Positions 12,201 through 23,770 of a DNA stretch of 64,000 nucleotides are shown here, piece after piece. The notes below the pieces were generated by a model, which saw nothing but the letters and a program-made list of their open reading frames with translations, was not told the DNA's origin and did not search any database. Source of the stretch: Quercus robur (Eukaryota > Streptophyta > Magnoliopsida > Fagales > Fagaceae); contig NC_065538.1 of the NCBI RefSeq assembly GCF_932294415.1, positions 22,227,759 to 22,291,758 of the forward strand. Direction: 5' to 3'. The first letter of the stretch is position 1; every line of letters begins with the position of its first letter. A program made the position numbers and the translations under genes.

Positions 12201-12221
12201 ACAGTGGTGATTGATTGGTAG
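9213..12221 (+). CDS. NDR1/HIN1-like LEA_2 membrane protein, exons 9213-9761 and 11847-11918 plus a possible short third exon
   Basis: The ATG at 9213 opens a 183-codon exon. It has a short cytosolic N-terminus rich in His/Pro/Tyr, a transmembrane segment at about residues 44-60 (CRIFCTVLLILLAATVFFLW), the CNPD motif after it, and then an LEA_2 beta-sandwich domain to the exon end. The family sits in plasma or endomembranes; many members act in defence or abiotic stress, the specific role here is unknown. A GT donor follows codon 183 (9762). After 2.1 kb, an AACAG acceptor leads at 11847 to 24 codons, AKVSCEVLVNTVNQTIAHQNCY plus AR, which is the conserved family C-terminus in phase 0. A GTAAGC donor at 11919 may join to 12195-12221 (9 codons and a stop); without that splice, translation stops at 11975. 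The exon is CpG-rich compared with its surroundings. The end of the protein is the uncertain part. Confidence 0.8.
10320..10560 (+). repeat. Degenerate minisatellite in LEA_2 intron
   Basis: Irregular repeats of a 20-30 bp unit like GGTATTTTGGTCATTTT plus a variable AAGG/TTTAAG part. It is the same family as the arrays at 14520-14870, 15410-15490, 16330-16560, 16940-17270, 17455-17720, 43565-43735 and 46890-47100. Confidence 0.65.
11209..11226 (+). repeat. Homopolymer G run in LEA_2 intron
   Basis: About 18 consecutive G bases, preceded by TTTT. Length should be treated with caution as homopolymers are error-prone in assemblies. Confidence 0.8.
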
Positions 12222-13399
12222 AGCCTTTTTTGCGGCGCTTCTTCGTATACTATACGACAATAAGCAGTCAATTTATGGAAACGGCATTGAATTTCTTATA
12301 CTTACTTCTGTTTATGTTATCAGTGACGAATTTGAGTGCCGCACAAGGTGCCACGGAGCTAGAAGGTTCAATGGATGTCTTTAAGTTTCCTCAATCTGTA
12401 CATATTGAGACAGGTTTGGATATGTGCACATTGAAAGCACAGATAGTCCATAATATTCTAGACCACATGCCGGATTCCTGCATCTTCTGTTATTATATGT
12501 TATATGTAATGGTGGGGTGGGGGGGTTTAACAATTAGGTTGTGATTGTGGGGGAAAAGTGATTTGGGTGTAAAAATATTTATTCTGTTAGCCTATTACCA
12601 GGGTTGAGTCCATATTTTTACTTGCTGTAATTATCTTTGTGAAAGTGCTTTTGGGAATCAGGCCATGGTTATGACAATGTTTTCTGAATTCTCCATCCCT
12701 ATATCTAGTCAACAATCTGAAACTTATATTGATTAATACGTTGTCCGGTCTGGGGTTTATATATGGGTGGTTTTGCTTAGTAAATTGATTAGGATACAGA
12801 CGATTGGAATGAAAAGGATGAGGTGCTTTGTGCAAGTGTGTTGAGTCTAAAATTGGACATGTACCTAGATTGATCAAGGTTATATAAGTGATTATAAAGA
12901 TTTTTACGTGTGCTGATATTGTGTAGGCATGTGCCGATTAATTTTCCCTGGTTACATTAATAAGCCTCAAAACAAGAATTGTATAAAGGATTGATTTGCA
13001 AGTTCTTGATCCAAAATCAACCGAGTCCAAACAGAACCCACAACCAAACAAGAAAAAACTGGTTTGATCCTTCCAACCATACGTCATGACTACCCATGCT
13101 TTCTGCAAAGATCAGCTATATATGAGAGTGAGCCTCTGCAGATAAGCTTCACCACTTTAGCACTATCCTGTGTGTGATCACAAGTCCACTACCCAAAAAA
13201 AAAAAAAATTACAAAGGCCAACACAAAAGCAGCCCCTTTTCTGAGAATAAATCCAAACTTTTTTCTAAATTATACCTCACCTTTCCTTAGCCTCTTTACC
13301 TTCCTTTCCTTCAGCTATAAGAATGGAACCTAGGGAGCTATCCTAATTCAATCAAAAACATCATAACCTTTCAAAGAAGCATAACAAGAAGAAATATTG
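12222..13399. other. 3' flank of LEA_2 gene and spacer
   Basis: A 109-codon open frame (12215-12544) has no recognised homology and probably is 3' untranslated sequence. No repeats recognised. A core-promoter-like CTATAAGAA lies at 13315-13323, before the small open frame that follows. Confidence 0.4.
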
Positions 13400-13642
13400 A
13401 TGTGTCACCCGGATTTTCCTTTGGTTGGTGTCAACCATGACTGGAAGGATAGAAGAAGACAATTTGCATGGGCTGCGGGGACGGCCTCAGTGGAGGTGGT
13501 TAACCAGCAAGCCCTATTGAGCTACCTAGAGGTGTTGATGGAGGTGATGCAAGTGCAACAAAGAAGTACTGTCTGTGTTCACCTACACGCCATCCAGGTT
13601 CATTCAGGTGCAGATATCATCGGTCCAAGTATATATGGATAG
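13400..13642 (+). CDS. Unrecognised small ORF, 80 codons
   Basis: I do not recognise this protein. The ATG at 13400 is preceded by a CTATAAGAA box about 80 bp upstream and an A-rich leader that looks like a plant 5' UTR. An upstream ORF of 7 codons (ATG near 13324) precedes it. The product begins MCHPDFPLVGVNHDWKDRRR, is acidic-hydrophobic in the middle (a possible short helix NQQALLSYLEVLMEVMQVQQ) and has no signal peptide or membrane segment. Base composition is clearly more GC-rich than the flanks, which favours coding. It could also be a gene fragment or the first exon of something longer. Low to moderate confidence. Confidence 0.35.
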   Translation: MCHPDFPLVGVNHDWKDRRRQFAWAAGTASVEVVNQQALLSYLEVLMEVMQVQQRSTVCVHLHAIQVHSGADIIGPSIYG

Positions 13643-14336
13643 GACGATTAGGACCCATGTCCAAATAGGTTTTATACTTTGTGTTGCATACAAGGGAAAC
13701 TTCTGCTAAAATGTTATATACTTTGTACTTTTTTTCTAACAAAGTTCCGCAATATGTCTTAGTCTTGAAGATAAATGGCAATGGTTTTTTCTGTTTTACC
13801 CCTAAATAATCAAATGAACAAAGGAGATGAGTAAATGAGATTTGTTAAGTGGTAATGGTTGGTTGCTTGTTGGATTACTTGGATTACTGGGCTAGTTGAT
13901 ATAAGAAAGTGATATAATTGGTGTAAAAAGTGACATAATAGGTGTTAAGATTTCTAATAGAGGGAAATGAATATATTCATTAACAATCTTGACATCACCA
14001 GAGGAAGATCCCTCACGTATTTAAATATTTCAATTATCTCTAATTTTTAGTTTTTAGTTTTTTGAAAAATCTAATTTTTAGTTTGATGTGAGACATGTGG
14101 CAGTTGGTTTTGTGTGGTTTTGATTTGTTTTTTAAGATTAGAGATTTTTTTGTCATGTATCTCTCATGTGGTTAAAAATTGAAGGAAATTAGAGGATTTA
14201 AATTGGATGGAAGCCTCTTATGTTTTCTAGAATAAAGGTGCAATCAAATTAAAGTCTGTTACAAGTGCTGATATTGATTTTAATAACTATGATAGTTAAA
14301 ACTAATTGGATTATGCTAAGAAACTTGTAACATAAC
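13643..14336. other. Non-coding spacer
   Basis: No recognised gene. AT-rich with TTTTTAG/TTTTAGTT repeats near 14050. Confidence 0.4.
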
Positions 14337-14880
14337 TAGGGGTGGCAAAATCAACCCAAATCCATTTACCCAACTACTAAACTAAGACCCAAACCAACCC
14401 ATTTATTAATTGGGTTAAATGGGTATTAACTATTAGCCCAATTAACAAAAGTATTAATTGGGTCTTACCTAGGTACCCAATTAGATCCAAGTATGACTTA
14501 ATTATCATTTACCCAAATCACTTCAACTCTAAAATGCTCCAAAATCAATAAAAAAAAAAACCAAAATACTCACCAAAATGACTAAAATACATTCCAAATG
14601 TCCAAAATATCCACAAAACCTATAAAATGACCAAAATACTCCTGAAATTTCTAAAATGTCCAAAATATTCCAATATTATCTAAAATAAGCCAAAATATCA
14701 AAAAAAACAAAAAAACAAAAACAAAAACAAAAAACAAAAAACAAAAAACCTCTAAAATAACCAAAATAACACAAAAATCTTTAAATAAGCCAAATACCTA
14801 AAAACCTCAAAAATGACCAAAATATCTCTAGAACCAAAAACATGACCCAAATACCCTAAAAAAATGCAAATCAAGGCCGA
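14337..14880. mobile_element. hAT-like terminus followed by minisatellite arm (forward)
   Basis: Starts TAGGGGTGGCAAAATCAACC, like the terminal repeat of many plant hAT elements, then a run of CCCAAATCCATTTACCC-type sequence, then 14520-14870: irregular copies of TCTAAAATGACCAAAATACCC. A sister end with the same start is at 16900. The matching right terminus was not found, so boundaries are open. Confidence 0.45.
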
Positions 14881-15495
14881 TTGATGATTAGGATGGGGAT
14901 TTGAATGATTCGAGGACTTCTATTATATATCTTTCAAAAAATATTTCTCCAAAAATTAGGGGTTAATTAAATTGCTTTTGAAATTTCCCCACTTCCGACA
15001 TCCTATTACTTAACAATTTAATTTTTGTCTATCTTTTTATTATTAATACACAATGCACTATACATTTATTACAACCCCTAATCCTAAACACTTACTAAAT
15101 CCATCCATTAAAAAAAACTCAGTTAAAAATACAATCATTGAATACTCTTTTTAATATAATTATTACAATAAAAAAATTCAACTTGTACTCCATAAAATTT
15201 AAAAACATATTAAATGTAACATCAAATTACAAAACTATCAACCTGCATTTAGTTATTTGTAAACACAACATTTATTTAAACATAAACGTGCTCTTAAACA
15301 TATCAGAAAATTAAATAATTGTATACATTCATTCCTTTTATGGATGAATGAATTGATTAAAACACATTTGATTGTGACATTGTCAAGGAATTTTCTAGCT
15401 TTAAACATTTATGGAAGGTATTTTGGTCATTTTAATAGTTTCGGTGGATATTTGGTCATTTTAGAGTGTTTGGAGTATTTTAGAGTATTTTAAAC
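14873..15495 (+). repeat. R-family dispersed repeat, copy 1
   Basis: Begins with GGCCGATTGATGATTAGGAT and contains the blocks CCCCACTTCCGACATCCTAT, ATTAAATAATTGTATACATT and a GGTATTTTGGTCATTTT tail (15410-15490). Closely similar blocks occur in the same order at 15496, 42945 and 44505. No coding capacity; ends not recognisable as any known class. Confidence 0.65.
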
Positions 15496-16625
15496 ATGAA
15501 TTAGGGATTGACTAAATTGCTTCAGAGATTTTCCCACTTTCAGCATACTATTACTTAACAATTTTATTTTCATTTAAAAAAAAATACATAATACACTATA
15601 CATGTATAAGAACCCCTATTTACTTTCATGTACTAAATTTGTAAAAGTTTCATTAAAAAAAATATCAATTAAAAAAATCATTGAATATTCTTTTAAGAAA
15701 TTAATATAATTATTACAACAAATAATGTTCAACTTGTACTCCAAAGAATTTAAAAACCTTTTACATGTAATATCAAAGTGCAAAACTATCAATTAACATT
15801 TAATTATTTGTTAATCTTTAATGAATGTAATAAACTTTTTATCAAATATAACATTTATCTAAACATAAAATTGTATGTAAACATATTAGAAAATTAAATA
15901 ATTTTATACATTCATTACTTATATGCATGATTTTATATGATTTTATGCACAAAACCTCTTTTACAAATCAAACAATGAATACGTGATACGGTGACGAAAT
16001 GAAAAACACAAGTAAAATGTTGCCAAGAGAAAAATCACTACAAAGTAACCTACTACATCTAACAAAGGAATCCACTATAATACCAACCTTTGAACAAATA
16101 GTCTACTTTAGTAATTAATAACACATTAGGTCTAATTCTCAATTGATCGAGTCTCAATTGAGGGATAATTGAGCTTTGATCATTCTTAGGTTGATTGAAG
16201 AGTAGTCGAATCTTCATAAATTCTTCTATTAAACTTATTTTTGTATAAATACTTTTGAACTTGAACAAACATGAATGTATATTGTCAATTAATTTATTAA
16301 GACACATTTGACAGTGACATTGTCAAGGAATTTTCTAACTTAAAATATGTATTCAGGGTAATTTGGTCATTTGGTGGTTTTGATGGATATTTGGTTATTT
16401 TAGAGTGTTTTTGTTATTAATTTTGGATGTTCTAAGGATATATTTTTTCATTTTAAGGGTTTCAAGGTATTTTGAAAGTTACAAATATTTTGGTTATATT
16501 AAGATGTTTTGAAAGTATATTGGTAATTTTATATGTTTTTGGGGTAGACACTGTAAGGGGCATAAAGTTGAAAACGTTTTGCATATATATATATATATAT
16601 ATTTATCAGGATTTTATGCGCGCAT
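15496..16625 (+). repeat. R-family dispersed repeat, copy 2
   Basis: Same ordered blocks as copy 1, extended to the right by a segment with AATTGATCGAGTCTCAATTG (about 16140) and a second minisatellite tail (16330-16560), ending near ATTTTATGCGC. It serves as the uninterrupted reference for copy 4: it lacks the PIF element and the small retroposon-like insert found there. Confidence 0.65.
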
Positions 16626-17160
16626 CAAATAGCAACAAACAATGAACTTGTTTTTTAAAAAATCATTGTAGGTCTAAACAAACATAGCCTTAGTTTTTTC
16701 TGATTATCATTTAATGTGTACTTTGTTGTGGTCATAACATTTTCCTCTCTTTGATGTTTACGTGTACTCCAAGTATTCAAACATTTGCAATAGAAAATCT
16801 TATATGACCAGTCATTTTTTACTAATAAAACATTCTAGATTTTCTAGATTGTCAAATAAGAACCCAAGCGAAGAAAGTCATCATTGACTATAAGACAACT
16901 AGGGGTGGCTAAATCAATCCAAATCCATTTATCCATCCAAAAAAAAATCTTGAAACCTCTAAAATGACCAAAATACTCTCAAAACTTTCAAATTGACCAA
17001 AATATCCCTAAACCACTAGAATGACAATATATATGTGTGTGTGTGTGTGTGTCAAACCTCTAAAATGACCTAAATACCCCTAGAACTTCTAAGAAGACCA
17101 AAATAAACCCGAAACCTCTAAAATATCCAAAATACCCTCAAAACCACTAGAATGATAAAG

Positions 17161-17186
17161 CCCCCCCTCCCCCCCCCCCCCCCCCA
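17161..17186 (+). repeat. Poly-C rich run
   Basis: Nearly pure C tract, assembly-sensitive. Confidence 0.7.
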
Positions 17187-17742
17187 CAAAAAAAAAAGAG
17201 AAAAATACTCATGATACGTAAAAATGACCCAAATACTCTTAAAACCTCCAAAAATGACCAATAAGTTATATTATTGGTACTTGTCACGTTATAAAATTAT
17301 GTTAAAAATAATGATAATGCCTTACAAAGCTATGCATATGATAATTTTGTGCTTTACAAAATAGTAAGCATTACAAAATAAAACATAGGATAATTTTATG
17401 TAGTAAGAGTATATTACAAAGCTTGTATCTATAATTTGGCCCTAAAATTTGCAACTCTTCAGGAAATTTCAAGGGCATTTTTGGTCTTTTTGAGGTTTTT
17501 GGGTTTTTTTTTTTTTGGTCTTTCTAGAGGTTTCAGAGCTACTTTGGTAATTTCATAGGTTTTGGGGGGTAATGTTAGTTGTTTTGGAGGTTTTAGGGGT
17601 ATTTCAGTAGTTTTAAAGGGTTCTAGGGTATTTTGGTAATTTTGAAAACTTGGGGGCATTTTGGTTATTTTATAGATTTAAGGGTATTTTGGCCATTTTT
17701 GAGGTTTTAGTAGTATTTTTGTGTGTATATATATATATACAC

Positions 17743-17798
<56 letters not shown>
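17743..17798 (+). repeat. (GA)n microsatellite
   Basis: About 28 GA dinucleotides following a TA repeat. Confidence 0.9.
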
Positions 17799-17802
<4 letters not shown>

Positions 17803-18254
17803 ATTAGTTAGGTTGGGTTTTACTTATAATAATTGGGTTGAGTTTGGGTTATAATTAATTGGTTAAATTGGTTATAAATGTATAAATAGGTTTATGTATC
17901 CAACCCACTTATGCTTAGCTCAAACTCACTCATTTGATACCACACACATTTTTTGGTATTTTCAATAGTAACGCTCTTCTATTATGTGTCACCTTGTAGT
18001 CCTGAAGTAGCAAATTATCACTAGAACACCATCCAATATTTGGATTTTACAAGTAACTATTTGATTCAATTACTAGATAGTCTAATTAAGCATAGATGGA
18101 GATTTCTCTCAAAAGCATAAATGGAGATATGGATTAGGACGAGAATATGTGTACATATGTTTCTAACCAAAAAATCTTTCTACATTTGTCCCATACCTTC
18201 GGCTTTATCTTCCAACTCCAAGGAGGTTTTTTTTGGACACATTTATGATTTATG

Positions 18255-18962
18255 TAGACGTGGCAAAACGGGCGGGTCGGGTCGGGTTCGGGTCGGGTCA
18301 ATCGGGTTTGCGGGTTAAACGGGTCACGGGTCAAAACGGGTCATTTTTAAAACGGGTCAATCGGGTTGCGGGTCAAACGGGTCGTGGGTTGAGTCGGGTC
18401 GTGAGTCGGGTCGAGTTGACCCGTATTTTTCAAACAATTTTTTTTTTTTTTTTTTGGAAATAGATGCAATCTGTCAATTGTTTATGAGTTCCTTAATTGT
18501 GATTAGATTCTCACTAGTGATATTGTTACCAATTACCACTAAACACTTGAATTGATACCCAAATTTGGTGCAACTCCTGTTCCAGCTTTCTAGAAACTAA
18601 TCTTGGTATAATCTTTAATCTATTTAAAGTAGGAAGAGAAAATAAAGGTGGCAAGTAAAAAATAACAAACTATAATGGAGTACATAACATATTAAGTAAA
18701 AAAGAATAAGTAAATATTTTATAAAAATTACACCTCAATCTAAATCTACTCAACATTGGTAAACGTGGCAAAACGTGCGGGTCGGGTTCGGGTTCGGGTT
18801 CGGGTCGGGTCAATCGGGTCGCGGGTCAATCGGGTCGCGGGTCAAAACGGGTCACGGGTCAAAACGGGTCATTTTTAAACGGGTCAATCGGGTTACGGGT
18901 CAAACGGGTTGCAGGTCAAACAGGTCGGGTCAAAACGGGTCTGACCCGTTTTGCCATGTCTA
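18255..18962. mobile_element. hAT-type MITE with GGGTC arrays and 8-bp target duplication
   Basis: Termini TAGACGTGGCAAAACGGG (left) and the inverted CCCGTTTTGCCATGTCTA (right) match over 17 of 18 positions. The flanks are the identical 8-bp GATTTATG (18247-18254 and 18963-18970), as expected for hAT. Inside both ends are arrays of GGGTCGGGTC, GGGTCAATC and AACGGGTCACGGGTC. A second internal start-like copy (ACGTGGCAAAACG) is at about 18764, so one copy may have inserted into or been duplicated within another. 708 bp, no transposase. Confidence 0.85.
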
Positions 18963-18970
18963 GATTTATG

Positions 18971-19219
18971 TCTATCTAATCTTTGTTCTCATTCCAAGTT
19001 TGTTTGTTTTAGGTCTTTGAGTTAATTTCAGGTCTTGTAGATTTGAATATCACTTGATAATCACTAATAAGTTTGCGGGAGTTGGAAGTCCAAAGCTTCT
19101 CATTTTGATTTATTTTATTTATCTCTTTTAAAGATAAACACTAATTCATCTTGTTTATTATATTATATATATATTTTTTTTGAGCTTTTAATGTTTGTTG
19201 TGCAGGCTTGTAGTGGTAG
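18971..19219. other. Short spacer before the copia element
   Basis: No features recognised. Confidence 0.4.
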
Positions 19220-19224
19220 AATAA

Positions 19225-19685
19225 TGTTGAAGTGGGCCGTGTGTGGCTTGAATTGCCACAAGCCCACGTCCACCTTATTTGACCAAATCCTGTTTGGAAT
19301 AGTAACCCACCTTTTAGCCGACTTTGACATATATATATTAGGTTTTGAGAAGTAATGTGCAGCCGTGAGATTAAAGAAAAGGAGTAATTCCAATTAACCT
19401 AGCCGCATGAGAGAAAATAGAGAAAAGAGAGGCAGCCAACTTCTATTCTTATTTTTTCTGTGAGAGAATGCTAGGGTGTAATTGGGATTTGGGTTTCTTG
19501 AGAGTGTTCTTATGCACTATTTTATTTTCCCTCATAATAGTGAAATCCCTGCAACTCCGTGGACGTAGGCAAATTGCTGAACCACGTAAATATTGTCTTG
19601 TGCGTGTGATTATTTTCTTTGATGTGTGTTTTCTCTATTTGTTTTGTTTCTCACAGGTTAGGAATTTTTGGTTAAATTCCCTACA
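19225..19685 (+). repeat. Left LTR of copia element
   Basis: TG...CA boundaries, with a TA-rich TATA-like stretch after about 19329. Partner at 23771-24243. Confidence 0.95.
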
Positions 19686-19687
19686 AC

Positions 19688-19699
19688 TGGTATCAGAGC
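19688..19699 (+). promoter_or_regulatory. Primer-binding site, initiator-Met tRNA type
   Basis: TGGTATCAGAGC, complementary to the 3' end of plant initiator tRNA-Met, two bases after the LTR. Confidence 0.9.
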
Positions 19700-19724
19700 C
19701 TAGGGTTAGGTTTGAGTGGGAGCA

Positions 19725-22700
19725 ATGACAGAGGAAGCAGGAAAGGCGTCTGGAATAGAAAAGTTTGATGGCACAGACTTCGCATATTGGAGGATGCAGA
19801 TTGAAGATTATCTCTATGGGAGGAAATTGCATCTGCCTCTTTTGGGGACAAAACCTGAGGCTATGAAGGCTGAGGAATGGGCTCTTCTTGATAGACAGGT
19901 ATTGGGAGTTATTAGGTTAACTCTGTCTAGGTCTGTTGCACACAATGTTGTAAAGGAGAAGACCATAGCAGATCTGATGAAGGCTTTGTCTGGTATGTAT
20001 GAAAAGCCGTCAGCAAACAATAAAGTGCACTTAATGAAGAAACTGTTCAATCTGAAGATGGCAGAGAATGCATCAGTAGCACAACATCTAAATGAATTTA
20101 ACACTATCACAAATCAATTGTCGTCTGTAGAAATTGATTTTGATGATGAGATTTGTGCTCTGATCGTCTTGGCTTCTTTGCCAAATAGTTGGGAGGCAAT
20201 GAGGATGGCAGTAAGCAATTCTACAGGAAAGGAAAAACTCAAGTACAATGATATACGAGATTTAATTCTGGCTGAGGAGATTCGCAGAAGAGATGCAGGT
20301 GAAACCTCAGGATCTGGTTCTGCCCTAAACCTTGAGACAAGAGGCAGAGGTAATAACAGAAATTCAAATCGGGGCAGATCAAAATCCAGAAATTCTAATC
20401 GGAACAGAAGTAAATCTAGATCAGGCCAACAAGTACAATGCTGGAATTGTGGGAAAACAGGTCACTTTAGGAATCAATGCAAAAGTCCTAAGAAGAAGAA
20501 TGAAGATGATTCTGCTAATGCTGTAACAGAAGAGGTACAGGATGCATTACTTCTTGCAGTAGACAGTCCACTTGATGATTGAGTTTTGGATTCAGGAGCT
20601 TCGTTTCATACCACTCCACACCGAGAAATCATACAGAATTATGTTGCAGATGATTTTGGTAAGGTGTATTTGGCTGATGGTTCAGCCTTGGATGTTGTGG
20701 GTATGGGAGATGTTCGAATATTGTTACCTAATGGGTCTATTTGGTTACTGGAGAAGATACGACATATTCCTGACCTAAGGAGGAATCTGATTTCTGTTGG
20801 ACAACTTGATGATGAAGGACATGCAATACTATTTGTTGGTGGTACTTGGAAGGTTACAAAGGGAGCTAGGGTATTGGCTCGTGGAAAGAAAACTGGTACT
20901 CTGTACATGACCTCAAGTCCAAGAGACACAATTGCAGTTGCTGATGCAAGTACTGATACAAGCCTATGGCACCGCAGACTGGGTCACATGAGTGAGAAAG
21001 GGATGAAGATGCTGTTGTCAAAAGGAAAACTACCAGAATTGAAGTCCATTGATTTTGACATGTGTGAAAGTTGCATCTTAGGAAAGCAGAAAAATGTGAG
21101 CTTCTTGAAAACTGGCAGGACACCGAAGGTTGGAAAATTGGAGTTAGTACACACTGATTTGTGGGGGCCTTCTCCGGTTGCATCCCTTGGAGGTTCAAGG
21201 TACTACATCACTTTCATTGATGACTCAAGTAGAAAGGTATGAGTTTATTTTCTGAAAAATAAATCAGATGTATTTGAAACCTTTAAGAAGTGGAAGGCCA
21301 TGGTTGAGACAGAAACAGGTTTGAAAGTAAAATGTTTGAGGTCAGATAATGGAGGAGAGTACATAGATGGAGGGTTCAGTGAGTATTGTGCTGCACAGGG
21401 AATTAGAATGGAGAAGACCATTCCTGGGACACCACAGCAGAATGGTGTGGCTGAGCGCATGAATAGAACTCTCAATGAGCGTGCTAGGAGTATGAGGTTG
21501 CATGCTGGACTACCAAAAACTTTTTAGGCTGATGCTGTTAGCACTGCAGCTTACCTGATAAACCGAGGACCTTCAGTTCCCATGGAGTTCAGACTTCCTG
21601 AGGAGGTTTGGAGCGGTAAAGAGGTAAAGTTTTCACACTTAAAAGTTTTTGGTTGTGTTTCCTATGTTCATATTGATTCTGATGCTCGTAGTAAACTTGA
21701 TGCAAAGTCTAAAATATGTTTTTTCATTGGCTATGGTGATGAGAAATTTGGCTATAGGTTTTGGGATGAACAAAACAAGAAAATCATCAGAAGTAGAAAT
21801 GTGATATTTAATGAACAGGTTATGTACAAGGACAGGTCAACTGTAGTGTCAGATGTTATAGAGATAGATCAAAAGAAATCTGAGTTTGTCAACTTAGATG
21901 AATTGACTGAAGGTACTGTCCAGAAAAGGGGTGAAGAAGATAAAGAGAATGTAAATTCACAGGTAGATCTGAGTACACCTGTAGTTGAAGTCCGCAGATC
22001 TTCCAGGAACATTAGACCTCCACAGCGTTATTCACCCACTCTAAATTATCTCTTGTTGACTGATGGTGGTGAGCCAGAGTGTTATGATGAAGCCTTGCAA
22101 GATGAGAATTCAAGCAAGTGGGAGTTAGCCATGAAGGATGAGATGGATTCCTTGTTGGGGAATCAAACATGGGAACTGACTGAATTACCAGTAGGAAAGA
22201 AGGCTTTGCACAACAAGTGGGTATACAGAATAAAGAATGAGCATGATGGTAGCAAACGTTACAAGGCCAGATTAGTTGTTAAAGGGTTCCAGCAGAAGGA
22301 AGGCATTGACTACACAGAGATATTTTCTCCAGTTGTGAAGATGTCAACAATCAGACTAGTACTGGGAATGGTGGCTGCAGAAAACTTACATCTTGAGCAG
22401 TTAGATGTGAAGACAGCATTCCTTCATGGTGACTTAGAGGAAGACCTTTACATGATTCAGCCAGAAGGGTTCATTGCTCAAGGACAAGAGAATCTAGTCT
22501 GCAAACTGAAAAAGAGCTTGTATGGCCTAAAACAAGCTCCAAGACAGTGGTACAAGAAATTTGACAGTTTTTTGCATAGAATTGGGTTCAAGAGATGTGA
22601 AGCTGATCACTGTTGCTATATTAAGTCTTTTGACAATTCTTACATCATATTACTGTTGTATGTGGATGATATGCTTATTGCAGGGTCTAGCATTGAGGAG

Positions 22701-23621
22701 ATTAATAATCTGAAGAAGCAATTGTCCAAACAGTTTGCAATGAAGGATTTGGGAGCTGCAAAGCAAATCCTTGGTATGAGAATCATTAGAGACAAGGCTA
22801 ATAGTACATTGAAGCTTTCACAGTCAGAGTATGTGAAGAAAGTTCTCAGCAGGTTCAACATGAATGAAGCTAAACCAGTGAGTACACCCTTGGGTAGTCA
22901 TTTCAAACTAAGCAAAGAACAATCACCGAAGACAGAAGAAGAAAGGGACCATATGAGCAAGGTGCCCTATGCCTCAGCTATTGGCAGCTTGATGTATGCT
23001 ATGGTGTGTACAAGGCCAGACATTGCACATGCAGTGGGAGTTGTGAGCAGATTCATGAGTAGGCCTGGAAAGCAGCATTGGGAGGCAGTCAAGTGGATTC
23101 TGAGATATCTGAAGGGTTCATCAGATACATGTCTTTGCTTCACAGGTGCAAGTTTGAAACTGCAGGGTTATGTAGATGCTGATTTTGCTGGTGATATTGA
23201 TAGTAGAAAGAGTACTACTGAGTTTGTTTTTACTCTGGGTGGTACAGCTATATCATGGGCTTCAAATCTATAGAAGATTGTTACTTTGTCTAGTATAGAA
23301 GCTGAGTATGTTGCAGCAACTGAAATTGGAAAGGAGATGATTTGGCTACATAGTTTCTTAGAAGAATTGGGTAAGAAGCAGGAGATGGGCATTCTACACA
23401 GTGACAGTCAGAGTGCAATCTTTCTTGCCAAGAATTCGGCTTTTCATTCAAAGTCGAAGCACATACAGACAAAATACCACTTTATCCGTTACCTTGTTGA
23501 AGATAAACTGGTAATACTTGAGAAGATTTGTGGATCTAAGAACCCGGCAGACATGCTGACTAAGGGTGTCACTATTGAGAAGTTGAAGCTGTGCGCAGCT
23601 TCAATTGGTCTTCTAGCTTGA
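19725..23621 (+). pseudogene. Copia gag-pol polyprotein, interrupted by four stop codons
   Basis: One frame from the ATG at 19725 to the stop at 23621, 1298 codons, with no frameshift but four internal stops: codons 286 (20580), 506 (21240), 601 (21525) and 1183 (23271). Order of domains: gag with a CCHC zinc knuckle (CWNCGKTGHFRNQC, residues 239-252); protease DSGASFH (about 289); gag-pre-integrase with LWHRRLGH (about 414); integrase with D of HTDLWGP (about 476), D of RSDNGGEY (about 541) and E of GVAERMNR (about 577); reverse transcriptase with YVDDM (979-983); RNase H to the end. Three stops replace conserved Trp (TGG to TGA or TAG), one replaces Gln (CAG to TAG): all are C/G to T/A transitions. 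The element is thus defective but otherwise complete; its proteins cannot be made by simple translation. Confidence 0.95.
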
Positions 23622-23758
23622 GGACAGGAGGATGAGTTGCAGGGATGAGGGATTGTGTTATGGAGGTATTGTGGCTGATGTTTGCAGCTTGTGAGCCCTT
23701 AAGGGCTAAGGTGGAGCTGATGGAGGAGTTTGCTTGTGTAGCTTGATCAATTCAAGCC

Positions 23759-23770
23759 AAGGTGGAGATT
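23759..23770 (+). promoter_or_regulatory. Polypurine tract of copia element
   Basis: AAGGTGGAGATT directly before the right LTR. Confidence 0.7.

Larger units (their letters stand above)
16900..17935. repeat. Inverted minisatellite arms (possible foldback element)
   Basis: Left end TAGGGGTGGCTAAATCAATC at 16900. Left arm 16940-17270 has TCTAAAATGACCAAAATACCC-type units; right arm 17455-17720 has their reverse complement (GGTATTTTGGTAATTTT). The two arms could pair. The right edge is near TATCCAACCCACTT (about 17900). Interrupted by a poly-C run (17160-17186) and a long GA microsatellite (17743-17798). Confidence 0.45.

Noticed and set aside
12215..12544. 109-codon ORF after the LEA_2 gene, with a hydrophobic stretch
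   Set aside because: No family recognised, no promoter or splice context, most likely 3' untranslated sequence.
14700..14750. CAAAAA repeat run as a CRISPR or regulatory array
   Set aside because: Simple A-rich slippage sequence in eukaryotic DNA; no spacer structure.
17459..17659. Minus-strand Pro/Lys-rich ORF
   Set aside because: Read-through of the GGTATTTTGG minisatellite; no coding evidence.
18121..18463. Arg/Gly/Val-rich ORFs on both strands (also 18775-18963)
   Set aside because: Translations of GGGTC arrays of the hAT MITE.
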